From the NCBI GenBank assembly GCA_907163375.1, contig CAJQUW010011309.1, positions 124,001 through 188,000 of the forward strand: a stretch of 64,000 nucleotides of DNA, read 5' to 3'. The position numbers were made by a program, and so were the translations under genes. Shown one piece after another: positions 49,347 through 58,658 of the stretch (position 1 is its first letter; each line of letters opens with the position of its first letter). The notes below the pieces were generated by a model that saw only the letters and a program-made list of their open reading frames with translations, was not told where the DNA came from and searched no databases. The DNA comes from Prostheceraeus crozeri (taxonomy: Eukaryota; Platyhelminthes; Polycladida; Euryleptidae).

Positions 49347-52300
49347 CCACTAGATAAAACATGTTTTCTTGCCAGCGTTCCATCATGGTCGTCATGAGCT
49401 GTTGCATATCCTCACTGAACCATCCAATAAAGGAAGTCAATCTATCTTTACAGACTTTCAGGGTGGATCCTTCTTGATACGCGACAGCGGGTGAATACAA
49501 TGTCTTATCAGAGAGTTTATCTCCAAACAAGTAGGATTGTAAACACGTATTGGCCAACAGCTCTTTCGATTCGTAAGCATAAGGGAAATAGGATTTCTGA
49601 AACAAGCGATCCAATTCCTTCCCTTTCCATGGGAAGAGGGTGTCGAGGGTGTGGTTCCATCCTTTGGCATAATCAAAGGTATATTCCGGTAAACCATAGA
49701 TGTGTAATGTCATCCCATGGGTGACATGTTTTGGACGTTGTTGATACCGACGGTAACTTGCAGAACAATGTTCCGGCGTTTCCGAGTGTATACAGGTTTG
49801 TTCATGATAGGTGAACATACCATATTCATGACTATGATTCAACATGTGTTGCCAGAGTTGTGGGGGATTGATTTTCAACCCATACCCTTCCGCGATTTTA
49901 AAGTGAAGCACGTGAAAGACGCCCACTGTGGTATACGTCACCCACACCATATCAGGCAGGGGGATGGCTTGATTGAAAGCTTGCACAAAGGATTGGAGGG
50001 TATAATATTTCGTGGGTAAATTGAATCGTAATGGACTAGGGAGATGAGATAGGGTATGAAAAATCTCAAAAGAGTCGCCATGTTTGATGTTGAGAATATT
50101 GGGATGCTTCTTATCCTCGGTCTTATACTGTTGTGTCGGTTTTCCGTTTCGAAGCAAGACATGGGTCCCACTCAATGCATAGGGGACACTCTTCTTTTCA
50201 AAGAGAGCGTCCAATTCCATGGTTTGTTTCTGAAGGATAAAGGAGGGAACATGAATCGTGCTGAGGGGGATTTCCAAGATCCATTCTTCCCACACGTAGG
50301 TAGTCACTTCTTCTGCTTTGAAAATCTCATAGGCTTTAGATTGTCGGTCCATCTTGATTTCCATATCGTCCGTGCAATCGATGGTCAGTTCATAATGATA
50401 GGACATGGATGTGATGGTCCATGTCATGGGGGCGGGGAAGATGGTATTCAAATAGGTTTCCAACGAATAATAACCTGTGGGGACGATAGAACTCCATGTC
50501 TTATCACTCTCTAAATTCTTGTAATAAAACGATTCAGGTCTAGACACATAAAATAACAGTTTGTTCCCCTTGATGAGTTGACAAAGATCCGATGTCAACA
50601 CAGTCACTTCTGCATTTACCCTATCTCGTTCACGAACGATCTCGTCAAGATTGTCAGTTCCTGCAGTGGGTTTGAATTCTTTCACCCTCCTTCTTAACGT
50701 AGCCAACCGTTCCTGTTTCACTTCAAAATCATGGAGAATAGTCCCATACAGCTCCATCAAATCCACCAAACTATGATAGGCAAATACATTATACGTGTTG
50801 TAGATATGATACTTTTCCGTAGATGTGAAGGGAAGTGCATGTTGCCCCGTTTCATGCTGCATATCCGCACCACTGGCCAATACATTTTCTTTACCATCTT
50901 TAGGATGGGAATGAACTAAATGATGAATAATAGGCCGTTTTGTACCTTGTTCCTTTTGAATCGATTGTCGAACATTTTTCAATAAGACCGTATCAAACAA
51001 TCGCTTCTTGGCTCCGAATCGTTTAGAGACTAAAACACCTTCCATCTTGTGTTGACGTAGGATGCGCATCATGTTGCGGTACTTTGCATTCAGTGTGTTG
51101 ATATAGGTAGGCAAGAAACGGGAGGTGACTAAATCAGGAGCATCAGCTATATGAAGGGTAGGATCGATCTTGTGTAACTGTGTATCAATCTTGTCATACA
51201 ATTGATCAATACGGTTTCTGAACCATGATACATGTTTTTTCTTGGGATGTTGATACTCCTTTTCACGTTCTTTTGGGGTGAGTGGATTGAGAAACTCCAC
51301 TGGGAAAATAAATTGATTTTTCATGGTGCGTGTTGGTAAAGCAATCCATTTTTTAGAGGCCAAATGTTGCATTCGGAAAAATGTGCGTTGATACATTTTC
51401 ACGGCTTTCATCAACGCTCTCAGTTTAGGAAGAAGGATGCGAAGATTATGAAACAGACCTATATGCCCTCTGGGAATAGGAGGGGCCTTTGCATTGCGTT
51501 TGAGAGAGCTCACAAAGGTATCGGTCCTCATCCACACAGCACGTGTCGTATCATCACTCAGGGGTTGTATATCCTGATAGGTCACTGGGTGAGCCATGGT
51601 AACAGTGGCTATTTTCTGCAATTCGGAGAGGATCCCATAATCCATCGCAGATAATGTATAACTGGAAGCATGTTTTACATGAAAGGACAATCTGTTGGAT
51701 GAATGAAACACTAACTTCCCCACACCAAACCATTCTAATTGTTTGAATAAATTGAGCACTGAGATTTCATTTCCCAACATCCTTTCAATCCCATGTTTGG
51801 CAAAATGACAGCGGTGTAAGGGAATCACACTGAACCAATAGTCATGAGCGGGATATTTCTTTACGTCACATTCCTTTCGATGAATGGAGAGTCGTGTATG
51901 GATCCGAACGACATCCTTCAACGATAAATGATAGACACATTTGTCAAATAAGAGTGAGGCCGCCAAATGAGGGGAAAACACAAGGACGTAATGAAAGGCG
52001 GAGAATTCCTTGATTTGAAACAGGGAAAATGGGGCAATGTCAATCACATAGACATCTGCTTCCTCTATGCCATTGCCTCCATAATACAAGTAGGATGGAT
52101 GTGTCGTGACAGTCATCATGCTGGAAATGGTGCGGCGTGTATATAATTCCAACGCTGTGATCATGGGGACTCGTTTCACTTCCTCATCGGATTCAAAAAT
52201 GGTGTGACGACGGACCACATTGGTCCCTTCCATCGTATAATAAGGCAAATAGGCCTTCAAATCTTTCGTATCCACCATTTTCCCCACGGTAATATAACAA

Positions 52301-52488
52301 TCTTCGGGAATCGTATCCACATTATTCACATACCCAAACTCTTTCAAGCCTACTTCCCATGTTTCTCCTTTAGGAATAAAAAGTGGATTTTCCAGTCGTG
52401 TAAAGAAATGATTGGCTTTATTGTCATACAAATGGGGTTGAGTATTGCTCAACAAGTACACATGTTGTTCCTCATGCAGTTCCTGCAT
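49249..52488 (-). CDS. Giant penton/spike-like protein, outer element
   Basis: 1079 residues from the ATG at 52486-52488. The N-terminal module (YLLSNTQPHLYDNKANHF, then WEVGL) is as in the 305-residue paralogue. Residues about 100-650 are unique, with a Lys/Arg-rich helical part. Two 'P-x-x-Y-Y-x-L' modules follow (VPTGYYSLETYLNTIF at about 669 and LPTKYYTLQSFVQAF at about 824), and a third lies in the frameshifted C-terminal part. Repetition of the vertex-protein module suggests growth by internal duplication into a large vertex appendage or fusion/attachment device. The frame runs out 15 or so residues after the GGGGAAAAC run. Confidence 0.7.
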   Translation of the reverse strand: MQELHEEQHVYLLSNTQPHLYDNKANHFFTRLENPLFIPKGETWEVGLKEFGYVNNVDTIPEDCYITVGKMVDTKDLKAYLPYYTMEGTNVVRRHTIFESDEEVKRVPMITALELYTRRTISSMMTVTTHPSYLYYGGNGIEEADVYVIDIAPFSLFQIKEFSAFHYVLVFSPHLAASLLFDKCVYHLSLKDVVRIHTRLSIHRKECDVKKYPAHDYWFSVIPLHRCHFAKHGIERMLGNEISVLNLFKQLEWFGVGKLVFHSSNRLSFHVKHASSYTLSAMDYGILSELQKIATVTMAHPVTYQDIQPLSDDTTRAVWMRTDTFVSSLKRNAKAPPIPRGHIGLFHNLRILLPKLRALMKAVKMYQRTFFRMQHLASKKWIALPTRTMKNQFIFPVEFLNPLTPKEREKEYQHPKKKHVSWFRNRIDQLYDKIDTQLHKIDPTLHIADAPDLVTSRFLPTYINTLNAKYRNMMRILRQHKMEGVLVSKRFGAKKRLFDTVLLKNVRQSIQKEQGTKRPIIHHLVHSHPKDGKENVLASGADMQHETGQHALPFTSTEKYHIYNTYNVFAYHSLVDLMELYGTILHDFEVKQERLATLRRRVKEFKPTAGTDNLDEIVRERDRVNAEVTVLTSDLCQLIKGNKLLFYVSRPESFYYKNLESDKTWSSIVPTGYYSLETYLNTIFPAPMTWTITSMSYHYELTIDCTDDMEIKMDRQSKAYEIFKAEEVTTYVWEEWILEIPLSTIHVPSFILQKQTMELDALFEKKSVPYALSGTHVLLRNGKPTQQYKTEDKKHPNILNIKHGDSFEIFHTLSHLPSPLRFNLPTKYYTLQSFVQAFNQAIPLPDMVWVTYTTVGVFHVLHFKIAEGYGLKINPPQLWQHMLNHSHEYGMFTYHEQTCIHSETPEHCSASYRRYQQRPKHVTHGMTLHIYGLPEYTFDYAKGWNHTLDTLFPWKGKELDRLFQKSYFPYAYESKELLANTCLQSYLFGDKLSDKTLYSPAVAYQEGSTLKVCKDRLTSFIGWFSEDMQQLMTTMMERWQENMFYLVDGMVLGVDVGKTRYSIGDGEYTSHTSPFSSSL

Positions 52489-52497
52489 GATTACAAA

Positions 52498-53586
52498 TCA
52501 ATAGCGGCGTACATTACCTAGAGGTTCTAAGTCTGTCACCCATGAGTTCATTGAGGCCGGATAACCTTGCCAGTGCACAAAATATTCTGGTCGTCCATTC
52601 CGACGTCGGGTCTTGAGCACTTTGTCCACTTGATAGACTTCTTCCTCCCGATGAATCACTTGTAATTCCTGAGCATAAAAGGATCCTTTGATCTCTTCTC
52701 CACTCAAGTCTTTGATCTTGTACATTTTGGTACCATGAGGGTTATTGAGAATGTTGGAGACAATGAACTCTTCCGTCGACCAATTCGCTTCATACCCTCG
52801 TCCAAACGTTCCTTTATCACGTGAAATACGTACCCGTGCTCCCACAGGGATAGACTTTCCCGGGACTGCAACCTTTTTATAGTTTTGTCGGAGACGTTTC
52901 GCATTGTTTCGTTTCACTTCCTCGGTATTGGAGGCATTCACATCCATCGGGGTGAAACCTGTGGATGAATGGGTGCTGTGATTGTATGCATACATGACAT
53001 CTGCGATATAATCCACCCAATTCTTGTCATTGGTGTCTGTAAAGATACGTTCCAATTTATTCTTCACCGTACGGTTCAATCGTTCGACATGAGCACATTT
53101 ATAGGGACTGTAGATGGAAAACAATTCAATAGCGTGCTTGTCCAAGACGTCTTTCACCGGTCGGTTATAAAATTCACGACCTTGATCCGTTTGCAGTCGT
53201 TGCGGGGTGGGAATGGTTGCGAAAATGGCTTCTAAAACCCCCGACACTTCTTTGGCACTCTTGGTCTTGAGAGGGAATGCCCAGGCTTTGCGTGTAAAGA
53301 TGTCCATCACCATGAGAATATACTTGTAGCCACGATTATGCTGTGCATACTTTTGATAATCGACAATATCCGCTTGAAATTGAATTTGCGGACCGCGTAC
53401 ACGATACGGGTGCAAGGGTTTAATACGATGCAATCGAGATTTGTGAAGGGTGTAGGTCGGTTGACGCATTAACCATTGTTTGACTTTTGTTTTTGAATAA
53501 TGTGAAGCAGCAGCAAGTGCATTGACGCTTCCGTAGCCAGCGGGATGTTTGGGATTGTAATAAATCTTGTGCAACACCTCCTCCAT
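52498..53586 (-). CDS. Retroviral-type integrase with chromodomain, outer element
   Basis: 362 residues from the ATG at 53584-53586 (MEEVLHKIYYNPKHPAGYGS, the usual Polinton opening with a helical DNA-binding part). Catalytic Asp in FQADIVDYQ, Asp in LQTDQGREFYN and Glu in HVERLNRT, 33 residues between the last two. An SH3-like region follows, then a C-terminal chromodomain (YQVDKVLKTRRRNG, YFVHWQGYPASMNSWV) with aromatic-cage residues. It inserts element DNA with 6-bp staggers; the chromodomain could target methylated histone tails. The frame is open 55 codons upstream of the ATG without another Met. Confidence 0.93.
   Translation of the reverse strand: MEEVLHKIYYNPKHPAGYGSVNALAAASHYSKTKVKQWLMRQPTYTLHKSRLHRIKPLHPYRVRGPQIQFQADIVDYQKYAQHNRGYKYILMVMDIFTRKAWAFPLKTKSAKEVSGVLEAIFATIPTPQRLQTDQGREFYNRPVKDVLDKHAIELFSIYSPYKCAHVERLNRTVKNKLERIFTDTNDKNWVDYIADVMYAYNHSTHSSTGFTPMDVNASNTEEVKRNNAKRLRQNYKKVAVPGKSIPVGARVRISRDKGTFGRGYEANWSTEEFIVSNILNNPHGTKMYKIKDLSGEEIKGSFYAQELQVIHREEEVYQVDKVLKTRRRNGRPEYFVHWQGYPASMNSWVTDLEPLGNVRRY
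52514..52521 (-). promoter_or_regulatory. Late-type upstream motif, spike gene
   Basis: CTAGGTAA on the coding strand, 26 nt before the ATG at 52488, inside the end of the integrase gene. Confidence 0.55.
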
Positions 53587-53773
53587 CGACACAATCTGCT
53601 TGGTATTGACGTGGGGGTTGAAGATAGGCGATATTCCCGTTGGAACAACAATTAAAGCTCGCCGTGATGGTGTACTGTGTCTCTGCGCTGTCGTCTGCGT
53701 TGCCTTGGCCGCAACAACGTCCAAAGATACGCGATAAGAATGAGGAGGCAATTGGCGCGGCTGCCGTTGCCAT
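53420..53773 (-). CDS. Possible small Cys-rich protein overlapping the integrase start (uncertain)
   Basis: 117 codons from an ATG that overlaps the ATPase stop (TAATG). Only the first 50 or so residues, with FGRCCGQG and NCCSNGN pairs, look protein-like; after that it reads antiparallel-frame integrase DNA. It might be the original N-terminus of the integrase displaced by a frameshift, or an independent overlapping gene. Confidence 0.3.
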   Translation of the reverse strand: MATAAAPIASSFLSRIFGRCCGQGNADDSAETQYTITASFNCCSNGNIAYLQPPRQYQADCVDGGGVAQDLLQSQTSRWLRKRQCTCCCFTLFKNKSQTMVNASTDLHPSQISIASY

Positions 53774-54966
53774 TACCTGAATGGTGAGCCATAGGATCCC
53801 AATTCAAGAACTCCTTTTTTACTTAAACGAGTATTGATGGATGATTTCAAGGGAGAACGCTTCGTCTTGGGAGAGGTGACAACAGAAGGTTTGACGACTT
53901 TCCCTTTCGATCGCTTGAGGACGGGTGGATCTGCGACGTGCGTGAGCGGAGGTTTTGTGGCGTGCGTGAGCGGAGGTTTTGCGGTGTGCGTGAGCAGAGG
54001 TTTTTCCAATCGCTTCCCATGATCATTGTCCAAATTGAAAAATTGGCGACGAAATTTATCGAACAAATACAACCGGGCGTTCCATGCAGCGATATCATTG
54101 GCGGAAGGACGGTGACGCACAATATCTCGTGCAATACGATCAAGATGGGCTTGTTGAGGAGTCATCATCATGGTTCTCACCCTCTGATCTTCCGCTTGAC
54201 GTTGTAACATGGTCGACATCAGTTGGGTACTGTCACCACCACCACCACCCATTTGCTGTCCGCCACCGGTGTGTTCATTCATGTCAGATTTGGGAACCAC
54301 CACTAATTCACTAAAGTCCATTTTCGTTTTATTGGGTCTTTTGCTTAACTTAAACACAATCATAGGTGGATTAAATAAGTTGGTGCGAAATCGGTACTCA
54401 AACGGACAATTTGTAGTGAAATCAATAAAGAGGTAGGCATAATTCCCATACTTTTGAACCAATGTCGTTAATATATCATGTACGACGCTCATATTGCCTT
54501 TTGGGAGCATTTTCCCCATGAATTGAGCCAATTGTTGTTGATTTCTCGGATTATTGAACGCGACCAAATAATGGACATTGCCATTACGCATACGTTGTTC
54601 TTTATCACCATACAAATACTGTGTGATTTGCACTGCGAAAAACCGTTTATGATGAGATCCTCTTAAAAATAATCCCGTCACAGTTTCATTGTTTTGAGAT
54701 TCCTGTTGTAAATCATCGAGAATAATTAAATCATTTTCTTGCAATTGATCAAAATCATCTTGGGTAGGCACACCCATTTTCAAGATCACCTCTTGCAACT
54801 CTTTATGAAATGGACTTTCTATCCCATAATACCACCAGACTTTACGAATGGGCTTTTTGAATAAAGTATGACGATTCTTGATCATATTCGCCACAAACGT
54901 GGACTTTCCCGATTTACTAGGACCCGAGACAATCATGGATGAGTCATTCTCTAAACGGAAATCCAT
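53773..54966 (-). CDS. Genome-packaging ATPase (A32/FtsK-HerA-like), outer element
   Basis: 397 residues. Walker A MIVSGPSKSGKSTFV (about 11-25), Walker B NDLIILDDLQQ (about 88), then LFLRGSHHKRFFAVQITQYLY, where the RGSHH-to-Gln sensor fits the A32 family. The ATPase core ends near residue 215. A C-terminal extension follows with glycine runs (GGGQQMGGGGG), helices and three KPPLTH repeats with basic residues. The extension is unusual for a Polinton ATPase and could bind DNA or capsid. It overlaps the next frame by TAATG. Confidence 0.9.
   Translation of the reverse strand: MDFRLENDSSMIVSGPSKSGKSTFVANMIKNRHTLFKKPIRKVWWYYGIESPFHKELQEVILKMGVPTQDDFDQLQENDLIILDDLQQESQNNETVTGLFLRGSHHKRFFAVQITQYLYGDKEQRMRNGNVHYLVAFNNPRNQQQLAQFMGKMLPKGNMSVVHDILTTLVQKYGNYAYLFIDFTTNCPFEYRFRTNLFNPPMIVFKLSKRPNKTKMDFSELVVVPKSDMNEHTGGGQQMGGGGGDSTQLMSTMLQRQAEDQRVRTMMMTPQQAHLDRIARDIVRHRPSANDIAAWNARLYLFDKFRRQFFNLDNDHGKRLEKPLLTHTAKPPLTHATKPPLTHVADPPVLKRSKGKVVKPSVVTSPKTKRSPLKSSINTRLSKKGVLELGSYGSPFR
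53930..54005. repeat. Short tandem repeats encoding KPPLTH in the packaging ATPase tail
   Basis: About three 24-bp units containing GTGAGCGGAGGTTTTGCGG on the plus strand. Confidence 0.75.
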
Positions 54967-55022
54967 CTTGTCAAATCATAAAAGTCAGACATATATTCCA
55001 TGCAACATGTATTAAACATAAC

Positions 55023-56558
55023 TTAAAATTGTTTCCAGAACATAGAATCATTTCCAGAATAAAGAAGAAGTGGAATAAAACGTCCACGTGTACATGTTTT
55101 AAAGAGTGAGTTTTCAAGAGCAGTCACCATTTCACTCATCAATGTCCTTTCCATGTCATGGGTAAGAGGATTCATATTGTACCGTGCAAATGCTTCCTTC
55201 AACATGTTGGGAAAGGCGCGACGATGGATTTCGTAGGCACTACGCACAATGAAATAATGTTCAATATAGTTCAACACAGACCACTTCTCATTGACACACT
55301 GTCCTGCTTTGTACCATGAGGATGACACATACCACTGACTCTCCTGCTTATGTTCCACCATATCCTTGAACATTTCGAGGAATCGATTGATCCATTTCTC
55401 GGCTTGTATTTGATCACCGTCAAAGATATGCAGCGCGTGTGACTCTTCCCGGATGCGAATGTACACACCGAGTGCTTGCGCCTTGGTATAATCCGTCCGC
55501 ATCCTCCTCCAATCCTCCTCCTCCGTGGGTTGAGCACTCCACCTCTGAGAAAGCATGTTTGTCATCTCATCCTCCTTTTGTTTCATAAGTGCAATGCTGT
55601 CCTCTAATTGGGAGAGATGATCGAGATCATCATCTATAAAGTGTTTGAGTTCCTCCCAATCAATGTCTTGTTTAGATTGCACCATGTGTATCAGATCAAA
55701 TAAACCACTGGAGGGAATGTGTGCCTTCTTTATATCGAGTGTCAGCTTTGTCTTCTTCTTCTTCTTCTTCTTTTCCTCCACCGCTGTGCTCTGACATTCC
55801 TCCGCCTGTTTGATACGGACTTGGATTTGATCCACAGTAAAACACAGTTTCAGAGTCTTTGTCTGTGGATTATAGTATATGCCTGTGACGCGGAAGATGG
55901 TATTTGCTTGAAGGAAGGTATTCTCCTTAAGATTGGCAAGAAGATGTCCAAGAGTGGCCAAACTAACCTTCTTGTTCTTTCCATTCTCCTTCATCAGGAA
56001 GATGGGCGTGTCCTGCTTTAGCTTCATAAAGACACTGTCGTAGGCCGATTTCTTGTGTACATAACCGAGACAGGAGATAAAGTTGTAGGCAGATTCGGGT
56101 TGGACTTGTTTGTAGAGGGATTGTATCGCATCTTCCAACGTCTCCAGATCGCGTGAGACGGCTTGAGAAATGGTGAAGAGGGAGGAGAGTTGATCGGAAC
56201 CGTACCCACTGTTATTGTACGTTTGTGCACGCCATCCATAAAATCCCGTGGCAAACACGAGTTTTGAAATGTCTCGTCGTGATTGCCAATCCATCGCATC
56301 CATCATCGCATTCTCTCCGCGAATGGGATAATATCCAGTGTTATTCCATTTCTTGCCCAATACCAGCCGTGTGATGGGCAGAGGCTCCAACTGTGGTTGT
56401 GCCTTGGTAAGGTAGTTCTTCTCGGCTTTCCCATTCGTATGGAAATAGGGCTCCGTCGCTTCAACAAAGACTGGCTTCGATGTCGGTGTATCTGACGAAT
56501 ACGTGACTTTCGCCTTCTTCGCGAGAGGAGCTTCCAACGTGTTCGTACGTTTACCCAT
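55023..56558 (-). CDS. Orphan 511-residue protein with TATA-type promoter, outer element
   Basis: Starts at the ATG at 56556-56558, with a likely nuclear signal PLAKKAKV near the N-terminus and a KKKKKKKK run at about residue 270. The rest is helical with many Trp/Tyr, and I recognise no family. Its promoter belongs to the TATA plus GAGCAC class shared with the polymerase, so it may act early, in replication or regulation; that is inference. Its position upstream of the ATPase and the capsid group is at the boundary between two transcription units. Confidence 0.65.
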   Translation of the reverse strand: MGKRTNTLEAPLAKKAKVTYSSDTPTSKPVFVEATEPYFHTNGKAEKNYLTKAQPQLEPLPITRLVLGKKWNNTGYYPIRGENAMMDAMDWQSRRDISKLVFATGFYGWRAQTYNNSGYGSDQLSSLFTISQAVSRDLETLEDAIQSLYKQVQPESAYNFISCLGYVHKKSAYDSVFMKLKQDTPIFLMKENGKNKKVSLATLGHLLANLKENTFLQANTIFRVTGIYYNPQTKTLKLCFTVDQIQVRIKQAEECQSTAVEEKKKKKKKTKLTLDIKKAHIPSSGLFDLIHMVQSKQDIDWEELKHFIDDDLDHLSQLEDSIALMKQKEDEMTNMLSQRWSAQPTEEEDWRRMRTDYTKAQALGVYIRIREESHALHIFDGDQIQAEKWINRFLEMFKDMVEHKQESQWYVSSSWYKAGQCVNEKWSVLNYIEHYFIVRSAYEIHRRAFPNMLKEAFARYNMNPLTHDMERTLMSEMVTALENSLFKTCTRGRFIPLLLYSGNDSMFWKQF

Positions 56559-56588
56559 GACTGAATGAAAATGACTGAAATGGCTCAG

Positions 56589-56596
56589 TTTATATA
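56589..56596 (-). promoter_or_regulatory. TATA box of the 511-residue orphan
   Basis: TATATAAA on the coding strand, 31-38 nt before the ATG. Confidence 0.65.
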
Positions 56597-56644
56597 GAGT
56601 TGAGCGTGGGAAAATTTCTTCTCATTGGTTGACGCCCACGCATA

Positions 56645-56682
56645 CAAGTGCTCTGATTGGTGCTCCGTGAAATTCACGATGA
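56645..56682 (-). promoter_or_regulatory. GAGCAC/CCAAT cluster upstream of the 511-residue orphan
   Basis: GTGCTCTGATTGGTGCTCCG on the plus strand, that is CGGAGCACCAAT on the coding strand, as in the PolB promoter. Confidence 0.55.
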
Positions 56683-56689
56683 ATCATTC

Positions 56690-57060
56690 ATTTTTGGTGG
56701 TGTACGGGGCTTGTCCCTTTTTGTAGGTCAAATTCACGAGATAACGCTTGATTTCATGGGAATTTGCTGAGTCATTTTACGATAACATCGGTCGATTTGG
56801 TGTGGAAAAGGACCTCAGAATTCTCGATAAATCACCTGATTTTACGAGGATTTGTAACAGAGTGTGTTCTTCAAAGTCACAGTGAATCGATTGATATCAT
56901 GGGAAAATAACACATCAAATCCGTAGTATTTTTAACGATGTCATGGGAAAATCATCCTTTAAATCTTCGGTATATCGTTTGATTTCATAGGAATTTTACT
57001 GTGTGAACGTGTCTTATTCACACTCTTCGGTAAATCGTTCGATTTCATGGGAATTTCATT
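56690..57060. repeat. Degenerate tandem repeats of GATTTCATGGGAATTT
   Basis: Copies near 56750, 56900, 56940, 56982 and 57038, spaced about 40-60 bp. The last ones are translated as IPMKSND in the tail of the adjoining membrane protein. The repeat run beyond that stop may be former coding sequence. Confidence 0.7.
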
Positions 57061-57321
57061 GTGCGGTTTGGTGGGGTTGAGTATAGGCGTTTTGGACACA
57101 TCATAATTGACGACTTCCACATCGAGTAAGGGTTTTCCACTCTCTTTACGTTTTTTGATATCTTTCATCATTTTTCGACCAGATAAGAGGGTAACCAAAA
57201 TGAATATGACGAGTGTAAAGAATTGTGATAGGGTTTCTTTGAATGAACCAATGAGTGAACATTTTAAATCTCCTCCGTTGGCTGTTGAAAGTGTGTTCGC
57301 TATGGATTGAACAGTGTCCAT
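56959..57321 (-). CDS. Single-pass membrane protein, outer element
   Basis: 120 residues with one transmembrane helix (FFTLVIFILVTLLSG, about 33-48), a basic cytoplasmic-type flank (RKMMKDIKKRK) and a repetitive tail with two IPMKSND units. No family recognised. The late-type motif 30 nt before the ATG groups it with virion genes, so a virion- or membrane-associated role is likely. Confidence 0.62.
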   Translation of the reverse strand: MDTVQSIANTLSTANGGDLKCSLIGSFKETLSQFFTLVIFILVTLLSGRKMMKDIKKRKESGKPLLDVEVVNYDVSKTPILNPTKPHNEIPMKSNDLPKSVNKTRSHSKIPMKSNDIPKI

Positions 57322-57350
57322 GATGATAGTGTTGATGACGTGGGTATGGT

Positions 57351-57359
57351 TTACTTAGT
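57351..57359 (-). promoter_or_regulatory. Late-type upstream motif, membrane-protein gene
   Basis: ACTAAGTAA on the coding strand, 30 nt before the ATG at 57321; its TAA is the upstream gene's stop. Confidence 0.6.
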
Positions 57360-57750
57360 GTTTGGAGCCGATCGATGCATGTAAGGCTTGTTTGAAAGCT
57401 GCTGGATTATCGTGATATGCCATGGCATAGGCTTGTGCGAAGGGGATTTGTTTCTTGTTAAATTTCCGTTTTTGGCCCAAGTATTTGCGAGTTTGAGGGG
57501 GTGGTTTCACAAATTTGCGGAGAATTCCTTTGTAAGATTGAATAAACTCGTGCTGTAAAGGTGATAATTTCCCTGGATTCTCTCGCATTTTGCTCATGAG
57601 TGCTTGCATATCCTTGACATATTCCTCAGGCAATTGATCGACATGACGGTTAATTTTCTTTTTCGAGCATCCTATCCCTGAACTTAGGGATTTCAGTACA
57701 TTGGTAAAGTCCTGACGTCGACTTGAACATGATTCACACTGACACGTCAT
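57355..57750 (-). CDS. Orphan Cys/Lys-rich protein, outer element
   Basis: 131 residues. The N-terminus has CQCESCSSRRQDF and a later GCSKKK, possibly a small metal site, followed by a basic helical body (KPPPQTRKYLGQKRKFNKKQ). No family recognised. It carries the late-type upstream motif and is packed between other minus-strand genes with 33-35 bp gaps. Confidence 0.58.
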   Translation of the reverse strand: MTCQCESCSSRRQDFTNVLKSLSSGIGCSKKKINRHVDQLPEEYVKDMQALMSKMRENPGKLSPLQHEFIQSYKGILRKFVKPPPQTRKYLGQKRKFNKKQIPFAQAYAMAYHDNPAAFKQALHASIGSKH

Positions 57751-57777
57751 TCTTGTCTATCATCCTCTATCCCACAT

Positions 57778-57785
57778 AACTTAGT
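57778..57785 (-). promoter_or_regulatory. Late-type upstream motif, orphan Cys/Lys-rich gene
   Basis: ACTAAGTT on the coding strand, 28 nt before the ATG at 57750. Confidence 0.6.
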
Positions 57786-58658
57786 TTACATGGCGTTCAC
57801 CAAATTCATGTAGCGTGCGTGGACGTCTGCATTTTGGTTGGTTAAGTGGGCAATAAACTCTTCCTTTTGAGTCAGCAAGTCACGCATGCTTTCCAATGTC
57901 TCATCCAAATAGTCTCCATTGCCATCTGTACGATTGGGTTCATGAATGTGTTGATTAAATGCCTCTTCCAACACGTGCAAGATGCGTTTGCGAGCATTTA
58001 AATGACGTTCATGGAGACGAATAGAATCGTTCAACAGTTGAACAATGGCGCTGTTTTTCAAATTGTTCAGTTGAATAATGTACTCGTGGGAGTTGTCAAT
58101 GACAGGTGAATTGACTGGGTAAAACATTCTTTCCTCCACGGGGTGTGCGTCCATGGGTTGTTGAGGGGTTCCTACCCCCACTGAGTGTTGTTGTTGAGGG
58201 GTTCCTACCCCCACCGAGTGTTGTTGTTGAGGGGTTCCTACCCCCACTGAGTGTTGTTGGCGAGGTTCGCTTGATTCTTGTACCTCTGGATTTCCCACTG
58301 TGTTCGACATGGCTTGGACATAACTGTTGTGATCATTGACCGGACCTGGGTAGTTATCAAATGTCACATGACTTAGTGTAGGTTGAATATTCTCTAACGA
58401 TAGAGGACTCATATCAATCTCATTCGCAGCCATGGCTAACACATCGGGTGGCAATCGATTCCATTCTTCTTGTATTTGATGGACTGTATGGGTGGGATCC
58501 GGGGGAGCATCCACTCTGGCTCGATCGTCAACCATACTTTTCACGACAGCTTGCAGCATAGCGTGAGATGGATCAGGTGTTGCTAAGGCGCGATGATCCG
58601 CTGGAGAAGGTTGAATGAGTGCTTCTAGACTATCGTCTGCATCCAAATCTGTATTCAT
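57786..58658 (-). CDS. Orphan protein with QQHSVGVGTPQ repeats, outer element
   Basis: 290 residues from the ATG at 58656-58658, which overlaps the upstream gene's stop as ATGA, so translation may be coupled. The N-terminal half is acidic and proline-rich. Three perfect 33-bp repeats (58167-58265) encode QQHSVGVGTPQ. The C-terminal half is helical or coiled coil (LNNLKNSAIVQLLNDSIRLH). This resembles a structural scaffold or tegument-like protein more than an enzyme; function unknown. Confidence 0.6.
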   Translation of the reverse strand: MNTDLDADDSLEALIQPSPADHRALATPDPSHAMLQAVVKSMVDDRARVDAPPDPTHTVHQIQEEWNRLPPDVLAMAANEIDMSPLSLENIQPTLSHVTFDNYPGPVNDHNSYVQAMSNTVGNPEVQESSEPRQQHSVGVGTPQQQHSVGVGTPQQQHSVGVGTPQQPMDAHPVEERMFYPVNSPVIDNSHEYIIQLNNLKNSAIVQLLNDSIRLHERHLNARKRILHVLEEAFNQHIHEPNRTDGNGDYLDETLESMRDLLTQKEEFIAHLTNQNADVHARYMNLVNAM

